64,000 nucleotides of DNA from DATDAW01 sp036525185. Lineage in GTDB: Bacteria; Verrucomicrobiota; Verrucomicrobiia; Chthoniobacterales; DASVRZ01. Below the pieces are notes generated by a model. That model did not search any database. It was not told the DNA's origin and saw nothing but the letters and a program-made list of their open reading frames with translations. This document shows, piece by piece, positions 1 to 7,173 of this stretch. Position 1 is the first letter of the stretch. The number at the start of each line of letters is the position of its first letter. The translations under genes were made by a program, and so were the position numbers. Location: assembly GCA_036525185.1 (NCBI GenBank), contig DATDAW010000036.1:1-64000 (forward strand), written 5' to 3'.

Positions 1-225
1 CGCCAAACCGGGTCGCGGATTTTTTGTTCGTCGGACACGACGGCACTGCATTTCGAAACCCGTGGAGTCGCGCGGGTGACCCTTCAAGACGTCGAATTCG
101 AGGATCATCCGTGCTGGACCATCCGGACGCATCGTGCGGACGGCGGTCTGCTTTTCCTCGTCACGGCCGCTGCACGCGAATGCCTGCCAACCTGGAACAA
201 ACTTCTCTTAGCCCATACAGCCTGA
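1..225 (+). CDS. C-terminal fragment of an unrecognised protein
   Basis: The window opens inside an open frame (frame 1) that runs 74 codons to a TGA at 223-225. The translated tail ends in PTWNKLLLAHTA and shows no motif I recognise. The frame is favoured over the overlapping frame-3 reading because it has no stop from base 1 and ends just before a terminator-like hairpin at 251-270. The 5' part lies outside the window, so neither start nor function can be given. Confidence 0.45.
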   Translation, partial: RQTGSRIFCSSDTTALHFETRGVARVTLQDVEFEDHPCWTIRTHRADGGLLFLVTAAARECLPTWNKLLLAHTA

Positions 226-250
226 ATCGAACTGAATGTCGCCTTTGGCA

Positions 251-270
251 AGGCGCAGGACGCCTCTTTT
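251..270 (+). terminator. possible intrinsic terminator
   Basis: AGGCG (251-255), a five-base loop and CGCCT (261-265) are followed by CTTTT. It lies 25 bases after the stop of the partial gene and 30 bases before the flavodoxin start. An overlapping alternative stem (CGCCTT 240-245 with AAGGCG 250-255) could compete with it. The stem is short, so strength is doubtful. Confidence 0.35.
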
Positions 271-299
271 ACCCACTATAAAACACTAACAAACCGAAC

Positions 300-764
300 A
301 TGTCCAAATCCATCCTTATTCTTTACGCAACAATGACTGGCAACGCCGAGTTTGCGGCAAAACGCGTCGCTTCCGCTGCGGAAAAACGCGGTTTTATTCC
401 GAAGGTTAGCGACGTCAACGGCCACAAGTTCGAAGATATCGCTCGCGAGCCGCGCGTTGCACTTGTTGTTAGCACTTATGGCGAAGGTGATCCGCCGCCG
501 GACGCTGAAGATTTTCGGGACTGGCTCGAAGCACAGTCGGAAGGTGTCTTTGGTGGCGTCCAGTTTTCCGTGTATGCCCTGGGCGACACGAGCTATGAAA
601 GTTTTTGTGGGTTTGGAAAAACCGTCGACGCGGAGTTCGAACGTCTGGGAGCGAGGCGTGTGGCGGAGCGCTGGGATAACGACCTCGATTTCGAGGACAA
701 TCTCAACGAGTGGATCGACAAAGCTCTTGCTGCCTTTGACGCTGCGAAGCCCGCTTCCGTCTGA
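300..764 (+). CDS. flavodoxin domain protein (FMN-binding electron carrier)
   Basis: A 154-residue single-domain flavodoxin, probably a cytoplasmic one-electron carrier holding FMN. The phosphate-binding loop is ATMTGNAE near residues 10-17. The two isoalloxazine-contact loops are STYGEGDPP (about 58-66) and ALGDTSYESFCGFGK (about 97-111). These loops resemble the flavodoxin domains of sulfite reductase and diflavin reductases and MioC-type proteins more than classical long-chain flavodoxins. There is no signal peptide or fused reductase domain. The next gene starts 21 bases downstream on the same strand and looks like a haem-degradation protein, so the flavodoxin may be its electron donor; that link is inference. 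Confidence 0.88.
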   Translation: MSKSILILYATMTGNAEFAAKRVASAAEKRGFIPKVSDVNGHKFEDIAREPRVALVVSTYGEGDPPPDAEDFRDWLEAQSEGVFGGVQFSVYALGDTSYESFCGFGKTVDAEFERLGARRVAERWDNDLDFEDNLNEWIDKALAAFDAAKPASV

Positions 765-785
765 GCCGATACCATTTCCTGAGCT

Positions 786-1748
786 ATGAACCACCGCTCG
801 TCACCACGAAACCGGGCGTTGAATTTCGCCTTTCCGCAGAATGGCGAACTCCTAAGCGGCACGGAGGAATCCGGGCTGTTTGTTGCCCGGGACGGCCAGA
901 TTTGCCTCCAGCTAGTACCGGAGTGGGAGGAGTTATTAGGAGCCATTTCGCGGCTCGGACCGCTCGGAATCGTAACGAGCCATGGAGAAATGCGACAGGC
1001 ATTGTGCGTATCGGGCATTGAATTCGTCCCGATGCCGGGCGGCAACGTGTACGTGGGTCTCTCAGATGCGGGTTCGGAACTAACTTTGGACGCGCAGGAT
1101 TGGATGTTTGCGTTGGCCGTCGAGGAGAAGACGACGCTCGGGACGTTGTTCGGTTTCCAATTTTTCGATCATCAGGGGCGGGGGCAGATGAAAATCCTGC
1201 TGGCGAACGAGTCGAATCTGGATGGTTTTGTGGGAATCGCGATGCGTTTTGGCGCTGACGGCGTTCCGCCGGATTCAGTCGAATCGGATCAACCGCACGC
1301 GTTGGTCGCGGCCGCGCAGTCCGGAATCGCTCCCGATGTGGAAACCGTGCGCTGTCTGTGGCCGCGGACGCGGCACAATATTCCCGGACGATTTTTTCCG
1401 GGAATGCCTGGTGTGACCCGTCAAGCGGCGTTGCGAGCGGTCGGGCACGAATGGGCGACCCCCATGGAAGCGGAGAAGTTGGTCCGCGCAATCCTTGACG
1501 CGCGCCGGAAACAGACGCCTCTACGCTGCACCTTGTTCAATTGCCATCTCGCTCATTCGATTAAACTTATGCCGCGTCGGCTGGAGCGTTGCGAGCGCTT
1601 TTTGCATGTCTTCGACGAGGCTGCTGAGTTTCACGTGCCTCTGACCGATATGGACATCTGGCGCCTCTGGCATGTCGAGAGCTGCAGTTTTTCCGTCGAT
1701 TTGCTCTTGCCGCAAGGCGATCGGTTGGGGCTGATCGAAGGCTGGTAG
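786..1748 (+). CDS. HmuS/ChuX-like haem-utilisation protein (tentative)
   Basis: A 320-residue soluble protein. The stretch about 44-150 reads like one repeat of HemS/HmuS/ChuX haem-utilisation proteins: LGPLGIVTSHGEMRQAL, then VGLSDAGSELTL, then a W-x-FAL core (DWMFALAVEE), then GFQFFDHQGRGQMKILL, which matches the family's QFFD-x-x-G-x-x-x-HK-type segment. The C-terminal half (about 190-320) is unassigned. Family members bind haem or degrade it with reducing equivalents. The preceding flavodoxin gene 21 bases upstream suits that. No haem-ligand histidine can be confidently assigned, so the function is a proposal. Confidence 0.5.
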   Translation: MNHRSSPRNRALNFAFPQNGELLSGTEESGLFVARDGQICLQLVPEWEELLGAISRLGPLGIVTSHGEMRQALCVSGIEFVPMPGGNVYVGLSDAGSELTLDAQDWMFALAVEEKTTLGTLFGFQFFDHQGRGQMKILLANESNLDGFVGIAMRFGADGVPPDSVESDQPHALVAAAQSGIAPDVETVRCLWPRTRHNIPGRFFPGMPGVTRQAALRAVGHEWATPMEAEKLVRAILDARRKQTPLRCTLFNCHLAHSIKLMPRRLERCERFLHVFDEAAEFHVPLTDMDIWRLWHVESCSFSVDLLLPQGDRLGLIEGW

Positions 1749-1804
1749 TTGGCGAGTGGAAGCGGAGGATCCGTATCCTCAGCGAAAGAGGAAGTGTATT
1801 CGTC

Positions 1805-1852
1805 CGCAGATTTCGTAGATTTACGCACAGATTTTCGACAAATAAATCTGCG
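1805..1852. repeat. ATCTGCG-type heptamer inverted repeat
   Basis: CGCAGATTT at 1805-1813 pairs with AAATCTGCG at 1844-1852. The surrounding 1800-1875 is rich in AGATTT/ATCTGC words. It lies between convergent genes (stops at 1748 and 1902), a position suiting a bidirectional terminator or a repeat that tolerates only intergenic sites. Confidence 0.5.
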
Positions 1853-1901
1853 AACATTCGGTGCAATCTGCAGATGGCTTTCGATCGGTGAGGCGGTTGG
1901 A

Positions 1902-2381
1902 CTACAGTTTCAGACTTTTCGCTAGCGCCTTATCGATGGTTCCGGTTACCACGAGGCCATGCTCGCGCTGATACGCAGAGATGGCGGTACGCGTTTTCGG
2001 TCCCATGATTCCGTCAATCGGGCCGCCGTAGTATCCGAGCACAGTCAGACGCCGCTGGACGGAAATGACGGGAGCGTTTGGCGGGACGTAAACGGGAGAC
2101 CCGGTCACAACAACGGTCGGACGATAAACAAGAGGATATGGCTGATAGATGACTGGGGAGGCCACAACAACCGGGACCGCGGGACGATAGTACACGGGAT
2201 AAACACGGTAAGTCCGGCCATAGGCATAATTGCCTTCCGGCCCTTTGGCAACAAACCCCGACGGTCCCTTGGCGACATAACCGCCGTTGGGACCACTCAC
2301 ATAACCACCGGCGCAGGCGGTATTCGCCGCTAGGGCAGATGCGGTTAGGGCACCGAGGAAAGCCAATGTCGTAATTTTCAT
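1902..2381 (-). CDS. secreted peptidoglycan-binding domain protein
   Basis: A 159-residue exported protein. The start at 2381 is chosen because it begins a clear signal peptide (MKITTLAFLGALTASALA); the longer open frame overlaps the upstream gene. After the signal there is a Gly/Tyr/Pro/Val-rich low-complexity region (about 25-95) with near-repeats such as GGYVAKGPSGFVAKGPEG. A PG_binding_1 domain (about 98-155) follows, with VQRRLTVLGYYGGPIDG and TRTAISAYQREHGL. It probably anchors to the cell wall. It is last in the minus-strand sigma-factor cluster, 64 bases after the preceding gene, so it may be part of that regulon. Confidence 0.8.
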   Translation of the reverse strand: MKITTLAFLGALTASALAANTACAGGYVSGPNGGYVAKGPSGFVAKGPEGNYAYGRTYRVYPVYYRPAVPVVVASPVIYQPYPLVYRPTVVVTGSPVYVPPNAPVISVQRRLTVLGYYGGPIDGIMGPKTRTAISAYQREHGLVVTGTIDKALAKSLKL

Positions 2382-2445
2382 ATTTCGACGAAAAGACGCT
2401 TGGTCAAAGGGCAAGGTTTCAAATCTCGCCGGACCATGCCGCTCT

Positions 2446-2832
2446 TTATTTTTCTTGAAACCGCTTCCAACGCTCGCGGCCGCGCTCGACGTTTTTATCG
2501 AACTTCTCGGCTTGCTCCGGGGTGAGAATGGCGCGGATTTCTTGGTACGCGGTTTCGAGTGACTGCCGAACTTTAGGCGCGGCCTCGAGCCGGATGGCAG
2601 TGATCTCGTTTCGCGTCTGACCAATGATGGTCTGGATCTTTGTTTTTTGGTCAGGCGTCAGGTCGAGATTGCCCGTCATCCGGCGAACGACGAACTGGCC
2701 GATGAAATGCGGTCCTTCAGCGGAAAACCGGTCGACACCGTGTTTGGCAATCGCTCCGGCGACAAATAACCCGGTAACAATTCCGAGGGCAAAAACGAGC
2801 AGGATTCCGAGTATGGGTTTCCAGTTTTTCAT
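2446..2832 (-). CDS. membrane-anchored Spy/CnrX-like periplasmic sensor
   Basis: A 128-residue protein with one N-terminal membrane helix (about residues 8-28) and a helical periplasmic domain carrying two LTxxQ-type motifs, LTPDQKTKIQ and LTPEQAEKF. This pattern marks the Spy/CpxP/CnrX family (periplasmic chaperones and metal sensors). The helix is not followed by an obvious cleavage site, so it is likely anchored, as in CnrX. It lies 15 bases after the anti-sigma-like gene and in the same transcription direction as the ECF sigma gene, matching the CnrYXH arrangement. The ligand or stress cannot be read from the sequence. Confidence 0.75.
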   Translation of the reverse strand: MKNWKPILGILLVFALGIVTGLFVAGAIAKHGVDRFSAEGPHFIGQFVVRRMTGNLDLTPDQKTKIQTIIGQTRNEITAIRLEAAPKVRQSLETAYQEIRAILTPEQAEKFDKNVERGRERWKRFQEK

Positions 2833-2847
2833 GCGAATAGACTCAAT

Positions 2848-3153
2848 TTACTTACCGGTGAGGTATTCGAGGATGACCGAATCGTCGAAGGGAAGCGCCG
2901 GTTCGCCTGCTTGGGAGTTGAAGGTTTGGCTAAAATTCCAGGCGCCAGCTGCGATTGCGATCGCGGCAAAAACCGGCGCCAGTCGCCAGGCGAAGAAACC
3001 GGCGGAGACGTTTTGCTGGCCTTCTGCCCGGATGCCAGCGAGGAGTCGCGTTTGAAACCCAAGAGGAGGGAAATCGGAGGAAGCGTTTTGGGGGTTTTCC
3101 TGGCGCGCCGCGCGGAAGAGGGCGTCGAGTTTTTCATCGGGATCGGTGTTCAT
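2848..3153 (-). CDS. small anti-sigma-factor-like membrane protein
   Basis: A 101-residue protein with a soluble N-terminal part (about 1-50), one hydrophobic segment (about 53-70, RLAPVFAAIAIAAGAW) and a short C-terminal tail. Its start codon overlaps the sigma-factor stop by four bases (ATGA), implying translational coupling. Size, single membrane pass and position fit a membrane anti-sigma factor holding the neighbouring ECF sigma. No zinc-binding HxxxCxxC motif is visible, so it would be a non-ZAS type. The role is inferred from context. Confidence 0.65.
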   Translation of the reverse strand: MNTDPDEKLDALFRAARQENPQNASSDFPPLGFQTRLLAGIRAEGQQNVSAGFFAWRLAPVFAAIAIAAGAWNFSQTFNSQAGEPALPFDDSVILEYLTGK

Positions 3154-3704
3154 TGGTCGAGCTTTTGCAGAATGATTTTGAGTTTTTGACGTGCACGAAA
3201 GGCTCGCACTTTGACGTTACCTTCGCTCCAGCCAGTGAGCGCGCTGGTTTCGCGGACGGATTTATCCTCGAGTTCGAGCAGAGTGATCACCATGCGTTCC
3301 TCCGGATGGAGTTGACGCATGGCGATATGAAGCCATTCCCGCGCCGCGCTGCTATCGTTGGGATGGGCCGCGAGTTCCCGCATCCGCTCCCAATGCTCCG
3401 GCTCCATGACATCCTCGCGCTGCCGCCGACGCTTGCGCAACAGATCGTAACATTGCCGGATCGCCAGCCGCGAAAGCCAGTGTTCGAAAGGCATTTCGGC
3501 CCGGAACTGCCGCAGTTTTCGCCATGCGCGAATGAAGATATCCTGGATAAGATCATCGGCTTGCTGAGGATTGGTCGAAAAGCGGGTTGCCATGCCGGCG
3601 ATTTTCGCGTGATGCCGCCTTGCGAGTTCCGCGAACGCCGGATCGTTGCCTGCCAGCGTTTGCCGGACCAGGGTTTCATCGGAGAGTTCGCATACGTCAG
3701 GCAT
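3150..3704 (-). CDS. ECF-type RNA polymerase sigma factor
   Basis: About 184 residues from the chosen start. Region 2 contains ADDLIQDIFIRAWRKL and a basic stretch YDLLRKRRRQ. Region 4 is a helix-turn-helix, VRETSALTGWSEGNVKVRAFRARQ, near the C-terminus. An earlier in-frame ATG at 3758 would add 18 residues but overlap the upstream gene by 43 bases; neither start has a clear Shine-Dalgarno. The gene is translationally coupled to the small membrane protein downstream. It is flanked on both sides by Spy-like LTxxQ proteins, suggesting an envelope or metal stress response. Confidence 0.88.
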   Translation of the reverse strand: MPDVCELSDETLVRQTLAGNDPAFAELARRHHAKIAGMATRFSTNPQQADDLIQDIFIRAWRKLRQFRAEMPFEHWLSRLAIRQCYDLLRKRRRQREDVMEPEHWERMRELAAHPNDSSAAREWLHIAMRQLHPEERMVITLLELEDKSVRETSALTGWSEGNVKVRAFRARQKLKIILQKLDQ

Positions 3705-3714
3705 CGGCGCCGGT

Positions 3715-4221
3715 TTATTTGCCGCTGAGGAAGCTGGCAACGCGTGACAGGCGGTCATCGGCGGTGGAGCGGATTTCGGTGACGATTTTGTGGAATTCCT
3801 GGATTTGAAGGGGGGTCAAAACAGCTTGGATATCCTGGCTGATGAAGGCGCGTTTGACGGCAAGATTAGCTTCGACCGTGGCGAGGCGGGCGCACTGGGA
3901 GCGGATGGCGGATTCATTGACGGGCGTTGTGCGGACGACATCCTGCAAAGTGCGATGAGCTTCGACGAGGGCTGAGATGTCGGGCTGAATGGTCGGGAGA
4001 TGTTTGCGGATGATAGCGCGAATCTGGTTTCGCTGCGTTTCGGTGAGCTCAAGACGATTCAGGGCGTCGATAAAACGGAGAGTGGGGCCGGGCAATTCAG
4101 TTTTGGACGCGGGCGCAGGTATTTGGGGTTGAACTGAAGACGCGCCGGAAAGCGGGATCGCGCCGGCGGCAAGCATCGAGACGGCTTGGGTGAGTTTGTT
4201 TGGCATGGGTTGAGCATTCAT
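3715..4221 (-). CDS. exported Spy/CpxP-like LTxxQ protein
   Basis: A 168-residue exported helical protein. The N-terminus after the chosen ATG at 4221 (or ATG 4206, five codons later) is signal-peptide-like (LTQAVSMLAAGAIPLSGAS). The mature part holds LELTETQRNQIRAIIRKH and VLTPLQIQEF, the paired LTxxQ-type motifs of the Spy/CpxP family. A GGGAAAGG purine run lies just upstream of 4221. It leads the minus-strand sigma cluster, 10 bases before the sigma gene, and is divergent from another Spy-like gene at 4311. A periplasmic chaperone or sensor role is inferred. Confidence 0.7.
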   Translation of the reverse strand: MNAQPMPNKLTQAVSMLAAGAIPLSGASSVQPQIPAPASKTELPGPTLRFIDALNRLELTETQRNQIRAIIRKHLPTIQPDISALVEAHRTLQDVVRTTPVNESAIRSQCARLATVEANLAVKRAFISQDIQAVLTPLQIQEFHKIVTEIRSTADDRLSRVASFLSGK

Positions 4222-4310
4222 CCTTTCCCGGGGCAAGACGACGACATGGACGGAAAGGTTACAACTAAACGCTGCGTAACCCGGTATCCTGACGCCGCGT
4301 CTGACGCCGC

Positions 4311-4706
4311 ATGAAACTTCCATTTTTTGCAATCGCCGTAGCCGCTCTATTTTTGCCGATGTTGTCCAATGCCCAGAATGCTAGAGCGGTTCCCTGGGCG
4401 GTGATGTCGATGGACAGCATTCGCTCGAGGTTGGGTTTGACGGATCAACAGGCAGCCCGCGTCGAACCGATTCTGCAACAGGCTAATGGCAGGCGCATGG
4501 ACGCCATTTTCGACTCCAAAGCCGCAGGAACAAGCTGGAAAACGATGCGTGATTTGCTGTCCGAAATGAAAGCGATCACGGCCGAGACGGATTCACAATT
4601 GCGTCCGATTCTGAGTCCGGACCAAATGGAGGCGTACCTGGTGATGCAGGAGGAAATGCGGGACAAGATCCGCGCGGAATTTACGGCGCGCCGCGGGATG
4701 CAGTGA
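4311..4706 (+). CDS. exported Spy-like LTxxQ protein
   Basis: A 131-residue secreted protein with a standard signal peptide (MKLPFFAIAVAALFLPMLSNA). A helical mature part contains LGLTDQQAARVEPIL and ILSPDQMEAYL, two variants of the Spy/CpxP LTxxQ motif. It is divergent from the sigma-factor operon across 89 bases, which must hold both promoters and may be a target of the ECF sigma. It is the third Spy-like paralogue within 2.3 kb. Function beyond family membership is unknown. Confidence 0.7.
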   Translation: MKLPFFAIAVAALFLPMLSNAQNARAVPWAVMSMDSIRSRLGLTDQQAARVEPILQQANGRRMDAIFDSKAAGTSWKTMRDLLSEMKAITAETDSQLRPILSPDQMEAYLVMQEEMRDKIRAEFTARRGMQ

Positions 4707-4777
4707 GATTGAGTTGTGCGTTTTAGACGAGGACAAAAAATGCTATTCTCCAGACAATTTCGGGAATGCCAAGCGGT

Positions 4778-5143
4778 TCAGGATTCTTCCTCATTTCCAA
4801 GACCCCAATGCGGCGGAGGAGGTGGGAGAGGAATTTCCTGTGGTGGCGCCACCGGTTTGATTTCGGCGGCCGCTTCCTGGCGAGCTTTCGCTTCGATTTT
4901 TTCCACGATCATGCGACGAGCGAGGAAGCGGTTGATACCCTGGCTGCGTTCCCGCCGGCAGCGAACGCGGATGCCGGTGGCGGGGTGGAACAGATTTACT
5001 CCGATGAGTCCGGCTTTTCCGCCGCTTCTGACCGTTTTGAAGAACGTCTCGACCAAGTCCGTTTCGCTGATGCCGAGAGCGGACATCCGGCGGTGCAAGT
5101 CGGATTGCTTGGCGGGAGTGACCGGGAAAACCGGAGATTTCAT
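4778..5143 (-). CDS. release-factor-like protein (RF-1 domain family) lacking the GGQ motif
   Basis: A 121-residue protein resembling stand-alone RF-1-domain proteins. It has a GISETDLVETF lead-in (about 24-34), RSGGK at 39-43, HPATGIRVRCRRERSQGINRFLARR (53-77) and a charged, proline-rich tail. In relatives RSGGK is followed by GGQxVNK, the peptidyl-tRNA hydrolysis loop. Here the sequence reads KAGLIGVNLFHP, about six residues shorter than expected with AGL in place of GGQ. The frame is intact on both sides. It could bind ribosomes without releasing peptide, or be decaying. It is isolated, followed upstream by a large imperfect palindrome. Confidence 0.72.
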   Translation of the reverse strand: MKSPVFPVTPAKQSDLHRRMSALGISETDLVETFFKTVRSGGKAGLIGVNLFHPATGIRVRCRRERSQGINRFLARRMIVEKIEAKARQEAAAEIKPVAPPQEIPLPPPPPHWGLGNEEES

Positions 5144-5148
5144 GCGAC

Positions 5149-5298
5149 TCTATTATCTTACTTCTTACGCTTGCTCTTGCTTTAAGGACGGAACCGCCTG
5201 GAGTCCGAAAATCGGCTTTTCGGACTAATGCGGACTCATCTTTAAATAGAAGCCGCGTCCTGCTCAGAGCAAGAGCAAGAGTAAGGGTAAGAGTAAGG
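5149..5298. repeat. composite palindrome of AAGAGTAAG-type words with inner hairpin
   Basis: An imperfect outer palindrome pairs 5149-5191 (TTACTT, TTGCTCTTGC words) with 5255-5298 (GAGCAAGAG, TAAGGGTAAGAG words). Inside it is a perfect hairpin: AGTCCGAAAA (5202-5211), loop of five, TTTTCGGACT (5217-5226). It fills the gap between the helicase stop and the release-factor-like start, both on the minus strand, and could terminate helicase transcription. It resembles the palindromes near 45.2 and 46.3 kb in style. Confidence 0.6.
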
Positions 5299-5307
5299 AA
5301 CGAACGG

Positions 5308-6528
5308 TTAGCGCCGGCCGTGACGGCCAAAACTCATTCCTTTTCCCGTCCGAATGCCGCGGACGGCGGTTCGGCTCGTGCTTTTTTCTTCGTCGAAAAG
5401 GGCGGTGTATTTGTAGGAGAAATTCTCGAGCTTCAGTCGTGGCACTTTTTGACCGATAAAGCGTTCGATGTCCTGCATCGCCTTGGCTTCGTCGGCGGTC
5501 ACCAAAGTAAATGCATCGCCGACATTTTGCGCGCGGCCGGTGCGGCCGATGCGGTGAACGTAATCCTCGGGGTGCTGCGGGACGTCGTAATTAACAACGT
5601 GACTGACGCCGGCGATGTCGATGCCGCGGGCCGCTATGTCGGTGGCGACCATCACTTCGTATTTGCCGGATTTGAAACCTTCAAGTGCTTCGACGCGTTC
5701 GCGTTGCGTCCGATTTGAGTGCAGCACGGCAACGGAATGTTTGGCGACTTTCAGTTGGGATGCGATTCGATCGGCGCCGTGCTTCGTCCGCGCAAAAACG
5801 AGGACACTGTCGTAGTTCGTTCGCTCCAGGAGCGCGGCCAGTAGCTCGAATTTCTGATCCATGGCCACGGGATAAAAGGCATGGGAAACGGTTTCTGCGA
5901 CTGAGCGACGAACCCCTATCTGGATGATTTCCGGGTCCTTAAGAACCCAGGTGGTGAGCCGCTCAATTTCAGGTGGCAGTGTGGCGGAGAAGAACAGCGT
6001 CTGCCGCTTTTGCGGACATTTTTCGATGATTTTCCGGACGTCGGGCAAAAAGCCCATGTCGAGCATGCGATCCACTTCGTCGAGGACGAGAATTTCGATG
6101 GAGTCGAGGCGGATCGTTCCCTGGCCGATATGGTCGAGGAGACGACCGGGCGTGGCGATGAGCGTGTCGACGCCGTCCGCGAGCGATTCGCGTTGTTTAC
6201 CGTAGCCGACGCCGCCATAGATCGAAGTGACAAGCAGGTCGTTGAAACGTGAATAATCCCGAAATGCCGTTTCGACCTGCAGGGCGAGTTCGCGTGTCGG
6301 TTCGAGGACGAGGCAGCGCGGTTTTGGTCGATGCGAACCGAGTTTCGTCAAAATCGGCAGGGCAAAGGCTGCCGTTTTGCCGGTGCCGGTTTGTGCCGAA
6401 CCGATAAGGTCGCGGCCGTTGAGCACGATGGGAAAAGCGCGCAGCTGAATCGGTGTGGGGTCGAGATAGCCCATCGATTGCACACCATGCACAACCGATT
6501 CGCTGAGACCTAACTCCTGAAAACTCAT
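5308..6528 (-). CDS. DEAD-box ATP-dependent RNA helicase (DEVD variant)
   Basis: A 406-residue RNA helicase. Visible motifs in order are the Q motif region (PTPIQLRAFP), motif I AQTGTGKT, PTRELALQ, motif II DEVD instead of DEAD, SAT in FFSATLP, and motif VI HRIGRTGRA. The C-terminal tail is short and basic (RTGKGMSFGRHGRR). The length and short tail match RhlE-type helicases acting in ribosome assembly or RNA decay. The start at 6528 places the Q motif at the usual distance. It is probably monocistronic. Confidence 0.93.
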   Translation of the reverse strand: MSFQELGLSESVVHGVQSMGYLDPTPIQLRAFPIVLNGRDLIGSAQTGTGKTAAFALPILTKLGSHRPKPRCLVLEPTRELALQVETAFRDYSRFNDLLVTSIYGGVGYGKQRESLADGVDTLIATPGRLLDHIGQGTIRLDSIEILVLDEVDRMLDMGFLPDVRKIIEKCPQKRQTLFFSATLPPEIERLTTWVLKDPEIIQIGVRRSVAETVSHAFYPVAMDQKFELLAALLERTNYDSVLVFARTKHGADRIASQLKVAKHSVAVLHSNRTQRERVEALEGFKSGKYEVMVATDIAARGIDIAGVSHVVNYDVPQHPEDYVHRIGRTGRAQNVGDAFTLVTADEAKAMQDIERFIGQKVPRLKLENFSYKYTALFDEEKSTSRTAVRGIRTGKGMSFGRHGRR

Positions 6529-6592
6529 TTTGTTGCTTCCCTCTGTGTGCCCATAAAAAGGTGAATGGTTTTCAGGTTTGGGTGCTGAGCCG

Positions 6593-7114
6593 TTATTTCA
6601 CGACTCCGATTTCCGCGCGGCGATTTTGCGAGTAAGCCGAGTCGTCGCTGCCGGAAGCTGCAGGCATTTCTTCGCCGAAGCTAACGGTCTGGATGCTGCC
6701 GCCGTTTGCGCCGTTGGAAATGAGCCAGTTGCGCACGGCTTGCGCTCGACGTTCGCCGAGGCCGCGGTTGTATTCCTCGGTGCCGCGTTCGTCGGTGAAA
6801 CCGGCGATGATGACAGTGCTGCGCCCGGACTTCAAAAATTGGCCGACAGATGCCAATTTCCCAGACTCGGAGCTGGAAACGTCTGAACTATCATATCCGA
6901 AATAGATGGGTTGAAACTGAGTCTTGTCGACGTTCGATCCGACGAATGAGACGCCTTCCTGACGTTCAGGGAGCGGGGTGCCGGATACGTAATCGCCATC
7001 GACGCCGGCATATTGCCCGCCGGTCTTGTTCTTGTTGGCGCATGCGCCAAGGGTGAGGGAAAGGATCGCGACACAGCCAAATCGGCTGATCGAGGACAGA
7101 GCGGAAAAGTTCAT
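6593..7114 (-). CDS. pal: peptidoglycan-associated lipoprotein Pal (OmpA-like domain)
   Basis: A 173-residue outer-membrane lipoprotein. The start at 7114 is preferred because it gives a compact lipoprotein signal ending in a lipobox (LSLTLGAC). The OmpA C-terminal domain (about 68-170) includes PIYFGYDSSDV, the segment IIAGFTDERGTEEYN and LGERRAQAVRNWLI, the meso-diaminopimelate-binding region. With TolB it links the outer membrane to peptidoglycan. It lies 59 bases after tolB on the same strand; TolQRA are not in the window. Confidence 0.93.
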   Translation of the reverse strand: MNFSALSSISRFGCVAILSLTLGACANKNKTGGQYAGVDGDYVSGTPLPERQEGVSFVGSNVDKTQFQPIYFGYDSSDVSSSESGKLASVGQFLKSGRSTVIIAGFTDERGTEEYNRGLGERRAQAVRNWLISNGANGGSIQTVSFGEEMPAASGSDDSAYSQNRRAEIGVVK

Positions 7115-7173
7115 AAAACGGGATTGTGACGAGACGATGAATTTCGGAAATGTCAAAGTGGATTCCTTGCGAA

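Noticed and set aside
784..1491. 235-codon Arg/Pro-rich minus frame opposite the HmuS-like gene
   Set aside because: The Arg/Pro/Ser-rich composition is typical of antisense frames in GC-rich DNA and the plus frame has a recognisable core.
1620..1640. TTTCACGTG resembling half of a ParB parS site
   Set aside because: Only one half-site is present, it is inside a coding region and the palindrome is not completed.
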